A DNA stretch of 64,000 bases from the NCBI RefSeq assembly GCF_000009265.1, contig NC_008378.1:372001-436000 (forward strand), written 5' to 3'. Positions within the stretch are counted from its first letter, which is position 1. Every line of letters begins with the position of its first letter. The notes beneath the pieces are model-generated. The model was not told the origin of the DNA and did no database searches. It saw nothing but the letters and a program-made list of their open reading frames with translations. A program made the position numbers and the translations under genes. Source of the DNA: Rhizobium johnstonii 3841. GTDB taxonomy: Bacteria; Pseudomonadota; Alphaproteobacteria; Rhizobiales; Rhizobiaceae. This document shows positions 37,199 to 46,302 of this stretch, piece by piece.

Positions 37199-39079
37199 GT
37201 AAGTGGGGCAGATTCGATGGCGCTGCCGGTTTGGCAGGCAGAAGCGTCGAGCGCTGATGACCGTTGGTGGCTCCAGCGTTTAAGCCCGGGCAAGGATGGT
37301 GGCCGGGAGAGACGGGATGGGGTGATCTTCACTGCCGATCCCAAGCCGGTCACCGAGATAATGGTAGAAGGAAAGGCCGAGCTTTTGGCAGGTCTTCATC
37401 AGGCCGAGCATGACATCGCGCGCAACACGGCCATCCTGGCTCATTGTGCCACCGGAGATCTTCCGCTTCGTGACAAACGTCCGTAAGGCATTTTCGGAGG
37501 CATTGGTGTGGAGCGGGATGCCGGGATACTCGAGCACCTTTAGCAGCTCGTTCTTCCTGCGATGCAGTCGCTCGAGAAGCGTGTCGAGTGCTTCATAACC
37601 CGTACGTAGTGTGAAGATCCTATCGAACCGTCGTCGGAATGCGGGAGCGGACTGGGGGGAAGGGCACTGCTGGTAGGCTTTCAGCGCTTTATAGAAACGC
37701 CAGACGAGATCTCGGACCATCGTGACCAGCCGCTCCTCCTTTGCAGTGGTCGGCATCAGCTTTTGCAGAAGGCGCTCAGTATGGACCCAACACAGTGCAT
37801 GATTGCCGACACGGAACTGTCCGGCATCGTCGGACACGATCACCGTATTTGCCATCAGGCCGTGATGGCGGATGGAGCCCCAAAGCCCTGCTTCGGCAAG
37901 GGTGCCGATCTCCTGGCGGTTGAGAATATCGACACCTTTGTCAGCCAGATGCGCCATGAACGGTACCTGGTTGCAGAAGTGTTGCGGCTCAAACGTCCGA
38001 AGCCCATGGACTACGGGCGGATTGCCGCGACGTTCTTTCAGATAATCGAATGCGGCGTCACCCAGCACATAATCCTGATAGCCGCCGCGCAGCAGGGACA
38101 GAAAGTTCAGGCGTGACTTCGATTTCGTGGTGCGAAAGACGGTAAAATCCGCACCGCCGATCTGTGTGGTGTAATAGTTATTATGGGAATGCCGCGCGCC
38201 GGTGTCGTCAACCGTCACATAAGGCGACGCCACGAGACCGGCATGCAGCAGTGCGGCATCCTCGGCGACGAAGCCCTCCAGCTGCCTGGTGAGAAGCCGC
38301 ACTATCTGACGCTTGGAGATGGCGATCCCGACATCGTTCAGCAATGTCGTCAACCGCTGCGTCGTCACCTGTCCTTGTGCGTGCAGCATCAGGCAAAGCC
38401 GCCGGAGGTTGGCGCCATAGCCACCTATGATCCCGGCCGGCAAGGGAGCGAGAACCGTCTTTCCATCCGGTGTCACCCAGCATTCACGGCGGTAGTGCAC
38501 GAGTTCCGCCTTGAGCACCAGGTCTCGGACGTAGACGCTTCTATATCCCTTGAAGCGCGAGCCGGACGGAGCATCGATGCGCAGGATCTCCTGCCGGCTG
38601 ACCCGATCCACATCCAGCTTCGGACCCCGCGGCTTTTTCCTGCCGGCCACATGGTTTGCTGGAGAGGCCTCCGTTGCCCTCTCCATGCCGGAGGCGCGAA
38701 ACGGCGGGCGCGGCGGCAGATTTTTCAGCCGGGCGATCTCGTCGCGCAACAGCTGGTTCTCGAGTTTCAGGCGGGTATTCTCCAGCCGAAGGGCGGCGTT
38801 TTCCTCCCGCAGCTGGATGTTGTCGGCCTCAAGCTTCGCAAGCCGGGCTTCTGCCTGCTGCGACCGTTCCAGAAGACCCGTCACCAATCCGCGCAACGCA
38901 TTCAGTGAAAGCGTGTCGGCATGCTCGGGGGAGGGGAGCCGTTTCTTCATTGCAGAATCGAATCATGATTTGCCCCGGCTTGAGAATCCCCAGACTAGCA
39001 ATCACTTCTCAAAGCGCGCGGTTATGCACACTTCTATGACCGCTCACCAAAACGCCGCCATGGATTTTGCCCCACGTAC
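37199..39079 (-). mobile_element. IS66-family element, single-gene (ISBst12-like) type
   Basis: An 1881-bp element. Ends GTAAGTGGGGCA (37199) and GTACGTGGGGCA (complement at 39079) begin inverted repeats of about 24 bp with four mismatches. Both ends are flanked by the direct repeat TATCGGCCT (37190-37198 and 39080-39088), an intact target duplication of 8 or 9 bp. It lacks the tnpA and tnpB genes of classic IS66. The insertion is between genes. Confidence 0.9.
37280..38950 (-). CDS. IS66 family transposase (TnpC)
   Basis: A 556-residue transposase. Residues 25-78 form a leucine-rich coiled coil (repeated LRLENTRLKLEN type) as in IS66 TnpC. The DDE core includes YVTVDDTGARH (first Asp), VLGDAAFDYL and SDDAGQF (second Asp region), and a C-terminal IPLHTNASENALRTFVTKRK with the conserved Glu. 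It is intact from ATG 38950 and, with undamaged ends, the element could still move. Confidence 0.93.
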   Translation of the reverse strand: MKKRLPSPEHADTLSLNALRGLVTGLLERSQQAEARLAKLEADNIQLREENAALRLENTRLKLENQLLRDEIARLKNLPPRPPFRASGMERATEASPANHVAGRKKPRGPKLDVDRVSRQEILRIDAPSGSRFKGYRSVYVRDLVLKAELVHYRRECWVTPDGKTVLAPLPAGIIGGYGANLRRLCLMLHAQGQVTTQRLTTLLNDVGIAISKRQIVRLLTRQLEGFVAEDAALLHAGLVASPYVTVDDTGARHSHNNYYTTQIGGADFTVFRTTKSKSRLNFLSLLRGGYQDYVLGDAAFDYLKERRGNPPVVHGLRTFEPQHFCNQVPFMAHLADKGVDILNRQEIGTLAEAGLWGSIRHHGLMANTVIVSDDAGQFRVGNHALCWVHTERLLQKLMPTTAKEERLVTMVRDLVWRFYKALKAYQQCPSPQSAPAFRRRFDRIFTLRTGYEALDTLLERLHRRKNELLKVLEYPGIPLHTNASENALRTFVTKRKISGGTMSQDGRVARDVMLGLMKTCQKLGLSFYHYLGDRLGIGSEDHPIPSLPATILARA

Positions 39080-39177
39080 TATCGGCCTATCGGTCCTCGA
39101 CAGCAGGTGACGCTGGGCAAGGCTGAAGCCGTCCGGCCCCTGGATGCCAAGCACTCCGACAGGACTATCGACACGTT

Positions 39178-39687
39178 TCAGGCGTCGGGTATCGTGTGGT
39201 GCCCAGCGTCTACTCTGAAACGCTTCTTGATCCTATCGACGGGCGTCCCGTCCTGAAGTGGAACCTGGACCAGCCGGTCATAGGTCTCGAAGCCCATCTT
39301 TGCGTAATAGCCAAGGCCGCTGATGTTGTCGGCCCGAATGGTCGCATTAATGAATTCGATCCCGAACTCTCCCGCTGCGGCTCGGGTTGCCGGGAAGAGA
39401 GCACTGCCGACGCCTGGGGTTCTTGGGTTCAGGCGGGCAAAGGTAGCGATGTCGGCGAAGCCTTTCGGCGGATCGCCGTATAAGCTCAGCGACTGAAAAC
39501 CGACGAGCGACCGATCGTGCTCTGCAACATGGCAGGTAAGAGGAAACTCGCCATCGATGAACCAGTCCGCGAACTCGGCAGCCGAAAGCGGCGTCTCGAG
39601 TGCGGTCGTTCCACCGGCAAGGATGATCTCGTTCAGGAGACTGCTCAGCTCCGCCGCGTCGGCGGAGACGGCCTTTCGAATGTGCAT
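39178..39687 (-). CDS. GNAT family N-acetyltransferase
   Basis: A 169-residue GNAT protein. The acetyl-CoA region is around NPRTPGVGSALFPATRAAAGEFGIEF (a loose R/Q-x-x-G-x-G/A loop), followed by NISGLGYYAKMGFETYD, the typical C-terminal N-x-x-x-x-x-F-Y-x-x-x-G-F. It resembles phosphinothricin/MDD acetyltransferase-like proteins. ATG at 39687 is used. It stands alone between the IS66 element and the apioside importer operon. The substrate is unknown. Confidence 0.82.
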   Translation of the reverse strand: MHIRKAVSADAAELSSLLNEIILAGGTTALETPLSAAEFADWFIDGEFPLTCHVAEHDRSLVGFQSLSLYGDPPKGFADIATFARLNPRTPGVGSALFPATRAAAGEFGIEFINATIRADNISGLGYYAKMGFETYDRLVQVPLQDGTPVDRIKKRFRVDAGHHTIPDA

Positions 39688-39810
39688 GTCTTGGCTACCT
39701 CGTCTTCGACCAACAGCCTGTTGGCGAGACTAGAGAGTACAAGTCAGCGTTTCGTCTGCAAGGGCAAATTCCGGTTCCGCGTTCGACGGACTACTCCGGG
39801 TGTGTCGTCT

Positions 39811-40881
39811 TCAGGCGTTCAGGCGCTGCTGCGTCTGCCGGTCGAAGAAGTGAACCTTGGCGGTTTCGAAAGAAAGCTTCACCGGCTGTTCCGGCACCAG
39901 CTCGACACGTTCGCGAACGACCCATGTCAGCTCCCTGCCTTCGAGTTCCACGGCGACATGGGTTTCCGATCCCGTGGGCTCGACCACCTTGACCACGGCA
40001 TCCACACCGTTTTCGCCGCCGAAGGTGATGTCTTCGGGACGAATACCCAGCGTCAGCGGTCTGTTGGCGGCATTGGCTGGAGCCCGCGAAAGCGTTACGC
40101 GTGACCCACCCGGCAGTGACAATACCGGGTTGCCTGCGCCCTCAAGGGTTCCCTCGAGAAAGTTCATCGCGGGGGAACCGAGAAAACCGGCGACAAAGAT
40201 ATTGCGTGGTCGGTCATAGAGCTCGAGCGGACTGCCGATCTGTTCGACGCGACCGCCGTGGAGCACGACGATCTTGTCAGCCATGGTCATGGCCTCGATC
40301 TGGTCGTGGGTGACGTAAACGATCGTGGTCTTCAGGCGCTGGTGCAGAGCCTTGATCTCCGCTCTCATCTTCACCCGCAGTTTCGCATCCAGATTGGAGA
40401 GCGGCTCGTCGAATAGAAAGACTTTCGGATCGCGAACGATGGCGCGGCCCATGGCGACGCGCTGCCGCTGTCCGCCCGACAGCTGCGCCGGCTTTCGATC
40501 GAGAAGCGGCTGCAATCCGAGAATTGCTGCAGCCTCACCGACCTTCTGTTCGATTTCCGGCCGCTTGGCCCCGGCGAGTTCAAGCGCAAATCCCATGTTC
40601 TGGGAGACCGTCATCTGCGGGTATAATGCATAGTTCTGGAAGACCATCGCGATATCGCGATCCTTCGGCTGTAGATTGTTCACGACCCGGCCGTCAATGC
40701 TGATTTGACCGGCGGTGATATCCTCGAGCCCGGCAATCATGCGCAGCAATGTCGACTTGCCGCAGCCGGAGGGGCCGACGAGAATGGTAAATTCACCGTC
40801 GGCGATCTCGACGTCGACACCATGAATGATGTCGACCGTGCCGAAGGATTTCTTGACGTTTCTGATGCTCAAGCCAGACAT
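39811..40881 (-). CDS. sugar ABC transporter ATP-binding protein of the putative apioside importer
   Basis: A 356-residue MalK/UgpC-type ATPase. Walker A is GPSGCGKST (near 38), the signature [14 protein letters not shown] (near 135), Walker [12 protein letters not shown] (near 155). A C-terminal TOBE/OB domain (about 240-350) ends in [12 protein letters not shown], typical of the UgpC group. It is the last gene of the operon starting with the binding protein at 45583 and lies 20 bases after the glycoside hydrolase. Confidence 0.93.
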   Translation of the reverse strand: MSGLSIRNVKKSFGTVDIIHGVDVEIADGEFTILVGPSGCGKSTLLRMIAGLEDITAGQISIDGRVVNNLQPKDRDIAMVFQNYALYPQMTVSQNMGFALELAGAKRPEIEQKVGEAAAILGLQPLLDRKPAQLSGGQRQRVAMGRAIVRDPKVFLFDEPLSNLDAKLRVKMRAEIKALHQRLKTTIVYVTHDQIEAMTMADKIVVLHGGRVEQIGSPLELYDRPRNIFVAGFLGSPAMNFLEGTLEGAGNPVLSLPGGSRVTLSRAPANAANRPLTLGIRPEDITFGGENGVDAVVKVVEPTGSETHVAVELEGRELTWVVRERVELVPEQPVKLSFETAKVHFFDRQTQQRLNA

Positions 40882-40901
40882 TTAGTACCCCTTGTCATCT
40901 T

Positions 40902-42422
40902 CTAGCGCTTCCTGCGCACGCGCAGCGCCTGGTACGGCTTGCGCGGAATTTTCACGCCGAAGGCCGCGTCCGGCTTGCCGCCGCGCACGACCGAGCCATG
41001 GCGCGTCGGATGCGGAACGGGAGCCGCCACCTTCTCGACCGGTGTGATCGTCATCTCCCAGGTGTCGATGAGATCGACATCATAGTCGTCGCCGTCGACC
41101 GGCAGGCCGGTGGACCAGATCACCGGCTGATGCTCACCGAAATAGATCAGACGGAAATCGCCGTCGCCGTCGCGCGCGCCCGAGACGCGGGACCAGGGCC
41201 ACTCGCCGATGATGCCGAGCGGCTCGAGGCCGTGCTTGACATCGGCTTCCAGGAGGTCGCGGAGAAAGGCGATGCGCTTCCACGCTTCGCCGCGCAGTTC
41301 CCCGCCTTTGGCCCACCAGATCAGGTCCTCGGGATGAGAATAGGTTTCGCCGTGGCCGGCATAGCCGCCGCGCGCCATCGTGATCCAGAAGCGATGCACG
41401 AGCTCCTGCGCATTGAGATTGCCCCATGATTGCAGGATGTCGCCCTCATATTCGGGCTCGTCGTTGACGACAGGCTTGCCGTAGGCATCGCGCCATTCCT
41501 GTGTCCGCTTGACGTCTGGGTTTTGAATGCAGGTGTGCGTCACCCACGGCTTGCGATGATCGAAATTCGCCGTCACGTCGCCATTATGGATGGAGCGCAG
41601 GTGCTGGTATGGGTCGTTCTCTTCCAGGATGTGGAAGTAGCGATCCCACTGCTCCATCGGCTTTGTATCGATGAGGAAATCATATTCGTTGGCAAGCGAC
41701 CACCAGACGTTCCGGTAGGCGGCGAGACGAGCGGCCAGATATTCGACATAGCGAAAATCCTGTTCGGCCGACATGTCGGCATAGCCCCACCGGTCATAGG
41801 GGTGGAAGATGATGATATCGGCTTCGATTCCCAGCTGGCAGAGCGCTGCGACCTGCTTCTCGAAGTGCTGGAACGAGGCGGGGTTCGGACGATCGAAGTC
41901 TTCCTTCCCGTCCGCTCCGCGTTCGAAGCAGGCGTGCAGCGGCTCGTTGACGTTGTAGGGATAATCCTTCGGAAACACGCCCATCCGCATCTTGTTGAAG
42001 CGGGCTTTCTTGAGGGTTTCGAGGGTCTGCTTCTGCATCTCGAGCGGCTGGTGCGTCCAGGCATAGCAGGTCGTTCCGAATGACAGGAACGGGGTGCCGT
42101 CGGCATAGGCGAAGTGGAATTTGTTGCGCACGCGCACCGGTCCGTGATTGCCGGCCGAAGGCACGGTGGCAGTCAATGCACCGGTCTTGCCGTCGAGTGC
42201 AGCAGTCCTGGAACGGGTCAGAAACGACCATTCGCCCTCGCTATCCGGCATGAAGCGGATGCGGTAGGTGCCGTTGCCGTCATAGAAGCCCGGCACGCGG
42301 ACTTCGCGGCTCTTGTGGGTGAACACGGCATCGAATGCCACGTCGAGATAGGGATTTCCGCCGGAGGGTCCATCAAAGGAGGCCTCGAACACGCCCCATT
42401 TTTCGACTGTTGCATCAGACAT
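40902..42422 (-). CDS. DUF5060/DUF4038-type glycoside hydrolase, possible intracellular apiosidase
   Basis: A 506-residue protein without a signal peptide. Residues about 5-75 form a DUF5060-like beta domain (KWGVFEASFDGP, FMPDSEGEWSF). The TIM barrel (about 95-400) starts FLSFGTTCYAWTH and has candidate catalytic acids Glu246 (SLANEYDFL) and Glu322/Glu324 (VNDEPEYEG). A DUF5605-like C-terminal domain follows. The barrel resembles the DUF4038 family, renamed Apiosidase after the Bacteroides GH140 enzyme (known). It lies in the operon of an ABC importer and shares a putative regulator site with the apiose pathway, so cytoplasmic release of apiose from imported glycosides is proposed (inference). 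Confidence 0.7.
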   Translation of the reverse strand: MSDATVEKWGVFEASFDGPSGGNPYLDVAFDAVFTHKSREVRVPGFYDGNGTYRIRFMPDSEGEWSFLTRSRTAALDGKTGALTATVPSAGNHGPVRVRNKFHFAYADGTPFLSFGTTCYAWTHQPLEMQKQTLETLKKARFNKMRMGVFPKDYPYNVNEPLHACFERGADGKEDFDRPNPASFQHFEKQVAALCQLGIEADIIIFHPYDRWGYADMSAEQDFRYVEYLAARLAAYRNVWWSLANEYDFLIDTKPMEQWDRYFHILEENDPYQHLRSIHNGDVTANFDHRKPWVTHTCIQNPDVKRTQEWRDAYGKPVVNDEPEYEGDILQSWGNLNAQELVHRFWITMARGGYAGHGETYSHPEDLIWWAKGGELRGEAWKRIAFLRDLLEADVKHGLEPLGIIGEWPWSRVSGARDGDGDFRLIYFGEHQPVIWSTGLPVDGDDYDVDLIDTWEMTITPVEKVAAPVPHPTRHGSVVRGGKPDAAFGVKIPRKPYQALRVRRKR

Positions 42423-42455
42423 AGAATATTCTCCTCGTGAATGCTTTTGTGGTCG

Positions 42456-43340
42456 CTAGCCTTTGACGGCGCCGGAGGTCAGGCCAGAGACGAAGTAACG
42501 CTGGAAGATGAGATAGACGATCGTTGCCGGCAGGACGGTCATCACGATGGCCGCATTGAGCTGGCCGTAATTGCTCGAGAACTGCCCCTGAAACGACATA
42601 AGGCCGAGCGGTAAGGTCCACATGTGCTGATCCTGGAGCAGCACCAGCGCCATGGCGAATTCGTTCCAGGTGGAAACGAAGTCGAGGATGAGCAGGGCGG
42701 CAAGCACGGGCAGGCACACCGGCAGAAAGATCCGTCTGAAGATGATGAAGTGGTTGGCACCATCGATCAGTGCTGCTTCCGACAGCTCCTTGGGAATGCT
42801 CTTGAAGAAGCCGTGCAGGATGAAAACCTGATAGGGAACGCCGAAGGCGATGTAGGGAAGGATGACGCCCGGATAGGTGTCGATCAGGCCGAGTGAATTG
42901 ACCAGGGTGAAGAGCGGCGCAAGCATCACCTGGAAGGGGATCATCGTGCCGAACACCACGAGCAGCAGCAAGGCCTTGGTGATCTTCAGCTTGATCTTGG
43001 CAAGGGCATAGGCGGCCATCGCCGAAAGGAACAGCCCGAGCGGCACCTTGATGACGGTGATGATGACGCTGTTGAAGAAGGAGTTTGCGAAGTTGCCGCG
43101 GCTCCATGCGGCGCTGTAGTTTTCGAAAGCGAGCTCGGTTGGCGGCACGAAGGCGCCCGTGCCCGTCACCGCCGCCGGCGTCTTCAAGGAGGTGAAGACG
43201 ATGAAGACGAATGGCGCGACCCAGACGAGCGCCACGATGACAAGCGTGATCCAGAGGCCGATCAGAATCGGATCCCGCTTCATCGACGATGGTTCGACCT
43301 GCAGATGCACTGCGGTCTGGTCGGTCGGTACTGCTGTCAC
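42456..43340 (-). CDS. carbohydrate ABC transporter permease (MalG-like)
   Basis: A 294-residue inner-membrane permease with six predicted membrane segments. The EAA loop is LSEAALIDGANHFIIFRRIFLP near residue 190, and the C-terminus is SGLTSGAVKG. It overlaps the stop of the upstream permease by four bases, so the two are translationally coupled. It is followed 33 bases later by the glycoside hydrolase gene. Confidence 0.92.
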   Translation of the reverse strand: MTAVPTDQTAVHLQVEPSSMKRDPILIGLWITLVIVALVWVAPFVFIVFTSLKTPAAVTGTGAFVPPTELAFENYSAAWSRGNFANSFFNSVIITVIKVPLGLFLSAMAAYALAKIKLKITKALLLLVVFGTMIPFQVMLAPLFTLVNSLGLIDTYPGVILPYIAFGVPYQVFILHGFFKSIPKELSEAALIDGANHFIIFRRIFLPVCLPVLAALLILDFVSTWNEFAMALVLLQDQHMWTLPLGLMSFQGQFSSNYGQLNAAIVMTVLPATIVYLIFQRYFVSGLTSGAVKG

Positions 43341-44236
43341 GATTCAACCTCCTCGTGCTTCTGGGTCCATTTGAGATAGGGAATGACGACGGCCATGGTG
43401 ATCAGCAGCAGCACGACCGAAATCGCCGCACCTCGTCCGAAATCGAAGATCTGCATCGCCTGCGTGAACGCCCAGAGCGCCAGCATCTGGGTGGACTGCG
43501 CCGGCCCGCCGCCCGTCAGACCATAGACGATGTCGAAAGCCTTCAGGGAGGAGATGACGGAAAGAACGAGAACGATCGTGATCGTCGGGCGCAATGCCGG
43601 CAATGTCACATGCTTGAACACCGCCCAGCGGCCGGCGCCATCGATGCGCGCGGCCTCGACGAGTGTCTGGGAGACGTTCTGCAGGCCCGCCAGGAACAGG
43701 ACCATCGAGAAGCCAACTGTCTGCCACAGATAGGCGACGAAGACCGAATAAAGGGCGATATCCCGGTTGCCCAGCCAGTCATTGATCCAACCTTGCATGC
43801 CCCACGAGGTGAGCAATTGGCTGAAAAGGCCGAAGAACGGATCGTACATCCATTTCCACATGGTGGCGACGGCAATCGGCGCGATGATAACCGGCAGATA
43901 GAAGATGGCCCTGAGGCCATTTCGGCCGAATATCTTCTGGTTGAGGCTGAGCGCCAGCAGCAGTCCGACCATTGGCGGGAAGATCAGGCTCATCAAGGTC
44001 CAGATCACCGTGTTGCGAAAGGCAACCCAGAACACAGGATCTCTTGTGAAAATTGCCTGGTAGTTCGCAATCCCCACGAATTGTCGATTGGGATCGAGCC
44101 CGTTCCATTTCTGAAAGCTCAGGATCACGACGTTGAGCATCGGGTAGAGCGCGAAGACCGCGTAAATCGCGAGTGCTGGCACGAGCAGGATGAGCGCTTG
44201 TACGCGCGGATCATGTGTCGATTGTCGAAGTGACAT
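43337..44236 (-). CDS. sugar ABC transporter permease (MalF-like)
   Basis: A 299-residue inner-membrane permease. The first membrane helix begins at ALILLVPALAIYAVFAL; the EAA loop is LVEAARIDGAGRWAVFKHVTLP near residue 205; GGGPAQSTQMLALWAF is a family-typical segment. It follows the binding-protein gene after a 93-bp gap containing a strong stem-loop. Confidence 0.92.
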   Translation of the reverse strand: MSLRQSTHDPRVQALILLVPALAIYAVFALYPMLNVVILSFQKWNGLDPNRQFVGIANYQAIFTRDPVFWVAFRNTVIWTLMSLIFPPMVGLLLALSLNQKIFGRNGLRAIFYLPVIIAPIAVATMWKWMYDPFFGLFSQLLTSWGMQGWINDWLGNRDIALYSVFVAYLWQTVGFSMVLFLAGLQNVSQTLVEAARIDGAGRWAVFKHVTLPALRPTITIVLVLSVISSLKAFDIVYGLTGGGPAQSTQMLALWAFTQAMQIFDFGRGAAISVVLLLITMAVVIPYLKWTQKHEEVES

Positions 44237-44280
44237 GCTTTCCTCCTGGCAGTGAAGCGGCTGCCAGCTGATGAAAGAAT

Positions 44281-44318
44281 GTGCCGGTCGATCGACAGTT
44301 GGGTCGATCGACTGGCAC
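44281..44318 (-). promoter_or_regulatory. intercistronic stem-loop after binding-protein gene
   Basis: The 16-base arms 44281-44296 (GTGCCGGTCGATCGAC) and 44303-44318 pair with one G-T wobble around a 6-base loop. It lies between the binding protein and the first permease, like the hairpin at 9151. Confidence 0.65.
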
Positions 44319-44329
44319 CTCGGGAGGAA

Positions 44330-45583
44330 TCAGGTTCGGCTTGCGATGAAGCTCTGCAGCTGCTTGGCGGCATCGGCCGGCTCGGTGTTGCCGGAAGCAA
44401 CATCGTTGATGACCCGGAAGTACTCCGTCGTGACGTCGAGCGGGAACGCCTGGTCGCCGTTCATGTACACTTTGCCATATTTCTGGAAGATCCCCAGCCA
44501 TTCCGCCTCAAGCGGCTTCTGGTTGGCATATTGTACGTTCTTGTTGACGGAGGTCGAACTCAGCTGGCCGAGCAGGTCCTGCTGCACCTTCGTCGACAGG
44601 AAGTAGTCGAGGAACTTCGCCGCTACGTCAGGGCTCTTGCTCTTGGTGCTGATGTAATTGTACTCGGCAAAGCCATAGAGACGATCGGTGTTGGTCGGGA
44701 AGGGGAAAATCCCGTAGTCGTCGAGATTGGCGCCGGAGCCGTTAAGCTGGCTGACCAGCCAGTCGCCTTCGAGCATCATCGCTGCACGACCCGCGGTGAA
44801 GAGGCTGTAGGACTGTTTGTTGTCGATGCCCATGAACGGCTGCAGCGTATAGTCCTTCGTCCACTTCGCAAACTCCGCGAAGGATTCCGTCGCGCAGGGT
44901 TCCTTGGTCCAGTCCAGCGTCATCGCCTTCAGCGCATCGTGTTTTTCAGCACCGCACTTCGTTTCAAGGATGACGTCCATGAGACGCATGACGTGCCAGT
45001 TGACCGTGCCGCCGAAGGTGAAGGCGGGGATGCCTGCGGCCTTCAGCTTATCGGCCGCGGCAAGGAATTCCTCGTAGGTCTTCGGCTCTTCCTTGATGCC
45101 GGCCTGTTCGAAAAGCTTCTTGTTGTAATAGACGGCCTCACCCTTGAAGGTGAAGGGGACGCCATGCTTGCCGCCGGGATAGAGGTCGGCAAAAGCCGCT
45201 GCCGAGGGCAACAATTCGTCGCTCCACTTATACTCGGCATAGTATTTGTCGAGGGGCAGGGACAGACCGGCCTTCACATATTCGCCACCGAGGCCGAGGC
45301 CGGCCCAGCTGAAATAAATGTCAGGCCCCTTGTCGGAGCCAGCAGCGACGCGCAAGGCGGTCTTATGCTCGTCGACGGCGCGCTGAACGATCTCGACATG
45401 CGTTCCGGGGTTTGCCGCTTCGAAGTCCGTCGCCACCTTTTTCAGAGCCGTGTTGGCAGCATTGTTGTCGAAGTTGAGGGTCCAAAGCGTGATGTCTTCA
45501 GCAAGAACCGGCGTGGCCGATAGCGACGCCACGGCGATCGCAACGATGCTCGCAGTCTTCAATTTCGCAGAAAGGGTCAGCAT
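44330..45583 (-). CDS. extracellular sugar-binding protein of the putative apioside importer
   Basis: A 417-residue family 1 binding protein. The signal peptide is residues 1-28 (cleavage after VLA). The mature part has DITLWTLNFDNN at its N-terminus and the SBP_bac_1 pattern throughout. It is the first gene of the five-gene operon with two permeases, the DUF5060/DUF4038-type hydrolase and the ATPase. The CTGGTATGATGAGC site lies about 60 bases upstream. Family 1 proteins usually bind oligosaccharides, which fits an apiose-containing glycoside rather than free apiose. Confidence 0.9.
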   Translation of the reverse strand: MLTLSAKLKTASIVAIAVASLSATPVLAEDITLWTLNFDNNAANTALKKVATDFEAANPGTHVEIVQRAVDEHKTALRVAAGSDKGPDIYFSWAGLGLGGEYVKAGLSLPLDKYYAEYKWSDELLPSAAAFADLYPGGKHGVPFTFKGEAVYYNKKLFEQAGIKEEPKTYEEFLAAADKLKAAGIPAFTFGGTVNWHVMRLMDVILETKCGAEKHDALKAMTLDWTKEPCATESFAEFAKWTKDYTLQPFMGIDNKQSYSLFTAGRAAMMLEGDWLVSQLNGSGANLDDYGIFPFPTNTDRLYGFAEYNYISTKSKSPDVAAKFLDYFLSTKVQQDLLGQLSSTSVNKNVQYANQKPLEAEWLGIFQKYGKVYMNGDQAFPLDVTTEYFRVINDVASGNTEPADAAKQLQSFIASRT

Positions 45584-45641
45584 TACCGTCCTCCTCTTGT
45601 AAAGCCGGGCCCCTTGTTGCAGATAGTCATTGACATGTCAA

Positions 45642-45655
45642 CTGGTATGATGAGC
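45642..45655. promoter_or_regulatory. regulator site A, before the putative apioside importer
   Basis: CTGGTATGATGAGC, the first of three matching 14-base motifs (others at 55467 and 58217). It touches the dhaL stop codon and lies upstream of the binding-protein gene at 45583. TTGACA on the minus strand follows immediately. Confidence 0.65.
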
Positions 45656-46299
45656 TAACCATCGTGATGCTGAGCAAATTTGGCCATCGCGGCGATGATG
45701 ATGACTGCGGAGGCGGCGCCGGGATCGATGTGCCCGATCACGCGGTCCCCCAATCGCGAAGCCCGTCCCTTGGCCGCCGTCATGTTGCCGGTCGCTTCAC
45801 AGCCTGCGCGCGCTGCCCGCTCGGCCGCCTCGAAGCATTGGGGGAGGGGCTCTCCCGACTGACGGGCATCGAGTGCCGCGTCAGCCGCGGGCCTCCAGGC
45901 GTCAACCATTGTCTTTTCACCGGGTTCGGCCTTTCCGCGTTCCTGGATTCCCCGCGCCATTGCCGCGAAGACGCGCAGGAAGTCGTCGTCGCTCAAAGTC
46001 TGCTTGTCTTTGGCGGCTGCTCCGGCGCGCATGAAGGCCGTGGCATATAACGGGCCGGACGAAGCGCCGACCGCATTCAGGAATGCCTTTGCCGCGACGT
46101 TGAATGCGGTTGTCGGGGCAATCCCGGGGTCAAGTTCGCCGACCGCTTTCGCCGCGGCCTGGCAGCCCGCATCCATGGCAAGGCCGTGATCTCCATCGCC
46201 GATGGCGCCGTCCAACGCGCAGAGATGGTCGCTCTCTGCTGCAATATCCTCGGCAATCCCGGCAAACATGCGCTGCAGGTCTTCGGTCGTAAACATCAT
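45655..46299 (-). CDS. dhaL: dihydroxyacetone kinase-type DhaL (ATP-binding) subunit
   Basis: A 214-residue all-helical DhaL domain. The Mg-nucleotide site is in ALDGAIGDGDHGLAM (the D-x-D-x-x motif near residue 33), and GASSGPLYATAFMRAG near 79 is the second conserved loop. The next downstream gene in transcription is the importer; upstream by three bases is dhaK, so both subunits are co-expressed. In the published apionate pathways a DAK-type L-erythrulose kinase (LerK) occurs, so a tetrulose such as L-erythrulose is a likely substrate, though dihydroxyacetone remains possible. Confidence 0.88.
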   Translation of the reverse strand: MMFTTEDLQRMFAGIAEDIAAESDHLCALDGAIGDGDHGLAMDAGCQAAAKAVGELDPGIAPTTAFNVAAKAFLNAVGASSGPLYATAFMRAGAAAKDKQTLSDDDFLRVFAAMARGIQERGKAEPGEKTMVDAWRPAADAALDARQSGEPLPQCFEAAERAARAGCEATGNMTAAKGRASRLGDRVIGHIDPGAASAVIIIAAMAKFAQHHDG

Positions 46300-46302
46300 C
46301 GA

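Noticed and set aside
42415..43347. A 310-codon minus-strand frame overlapping the MalG-like permease
   Set aside because: Same strand but wrong frame; its product is not hydrophobic, while the other frame gives a full permease.
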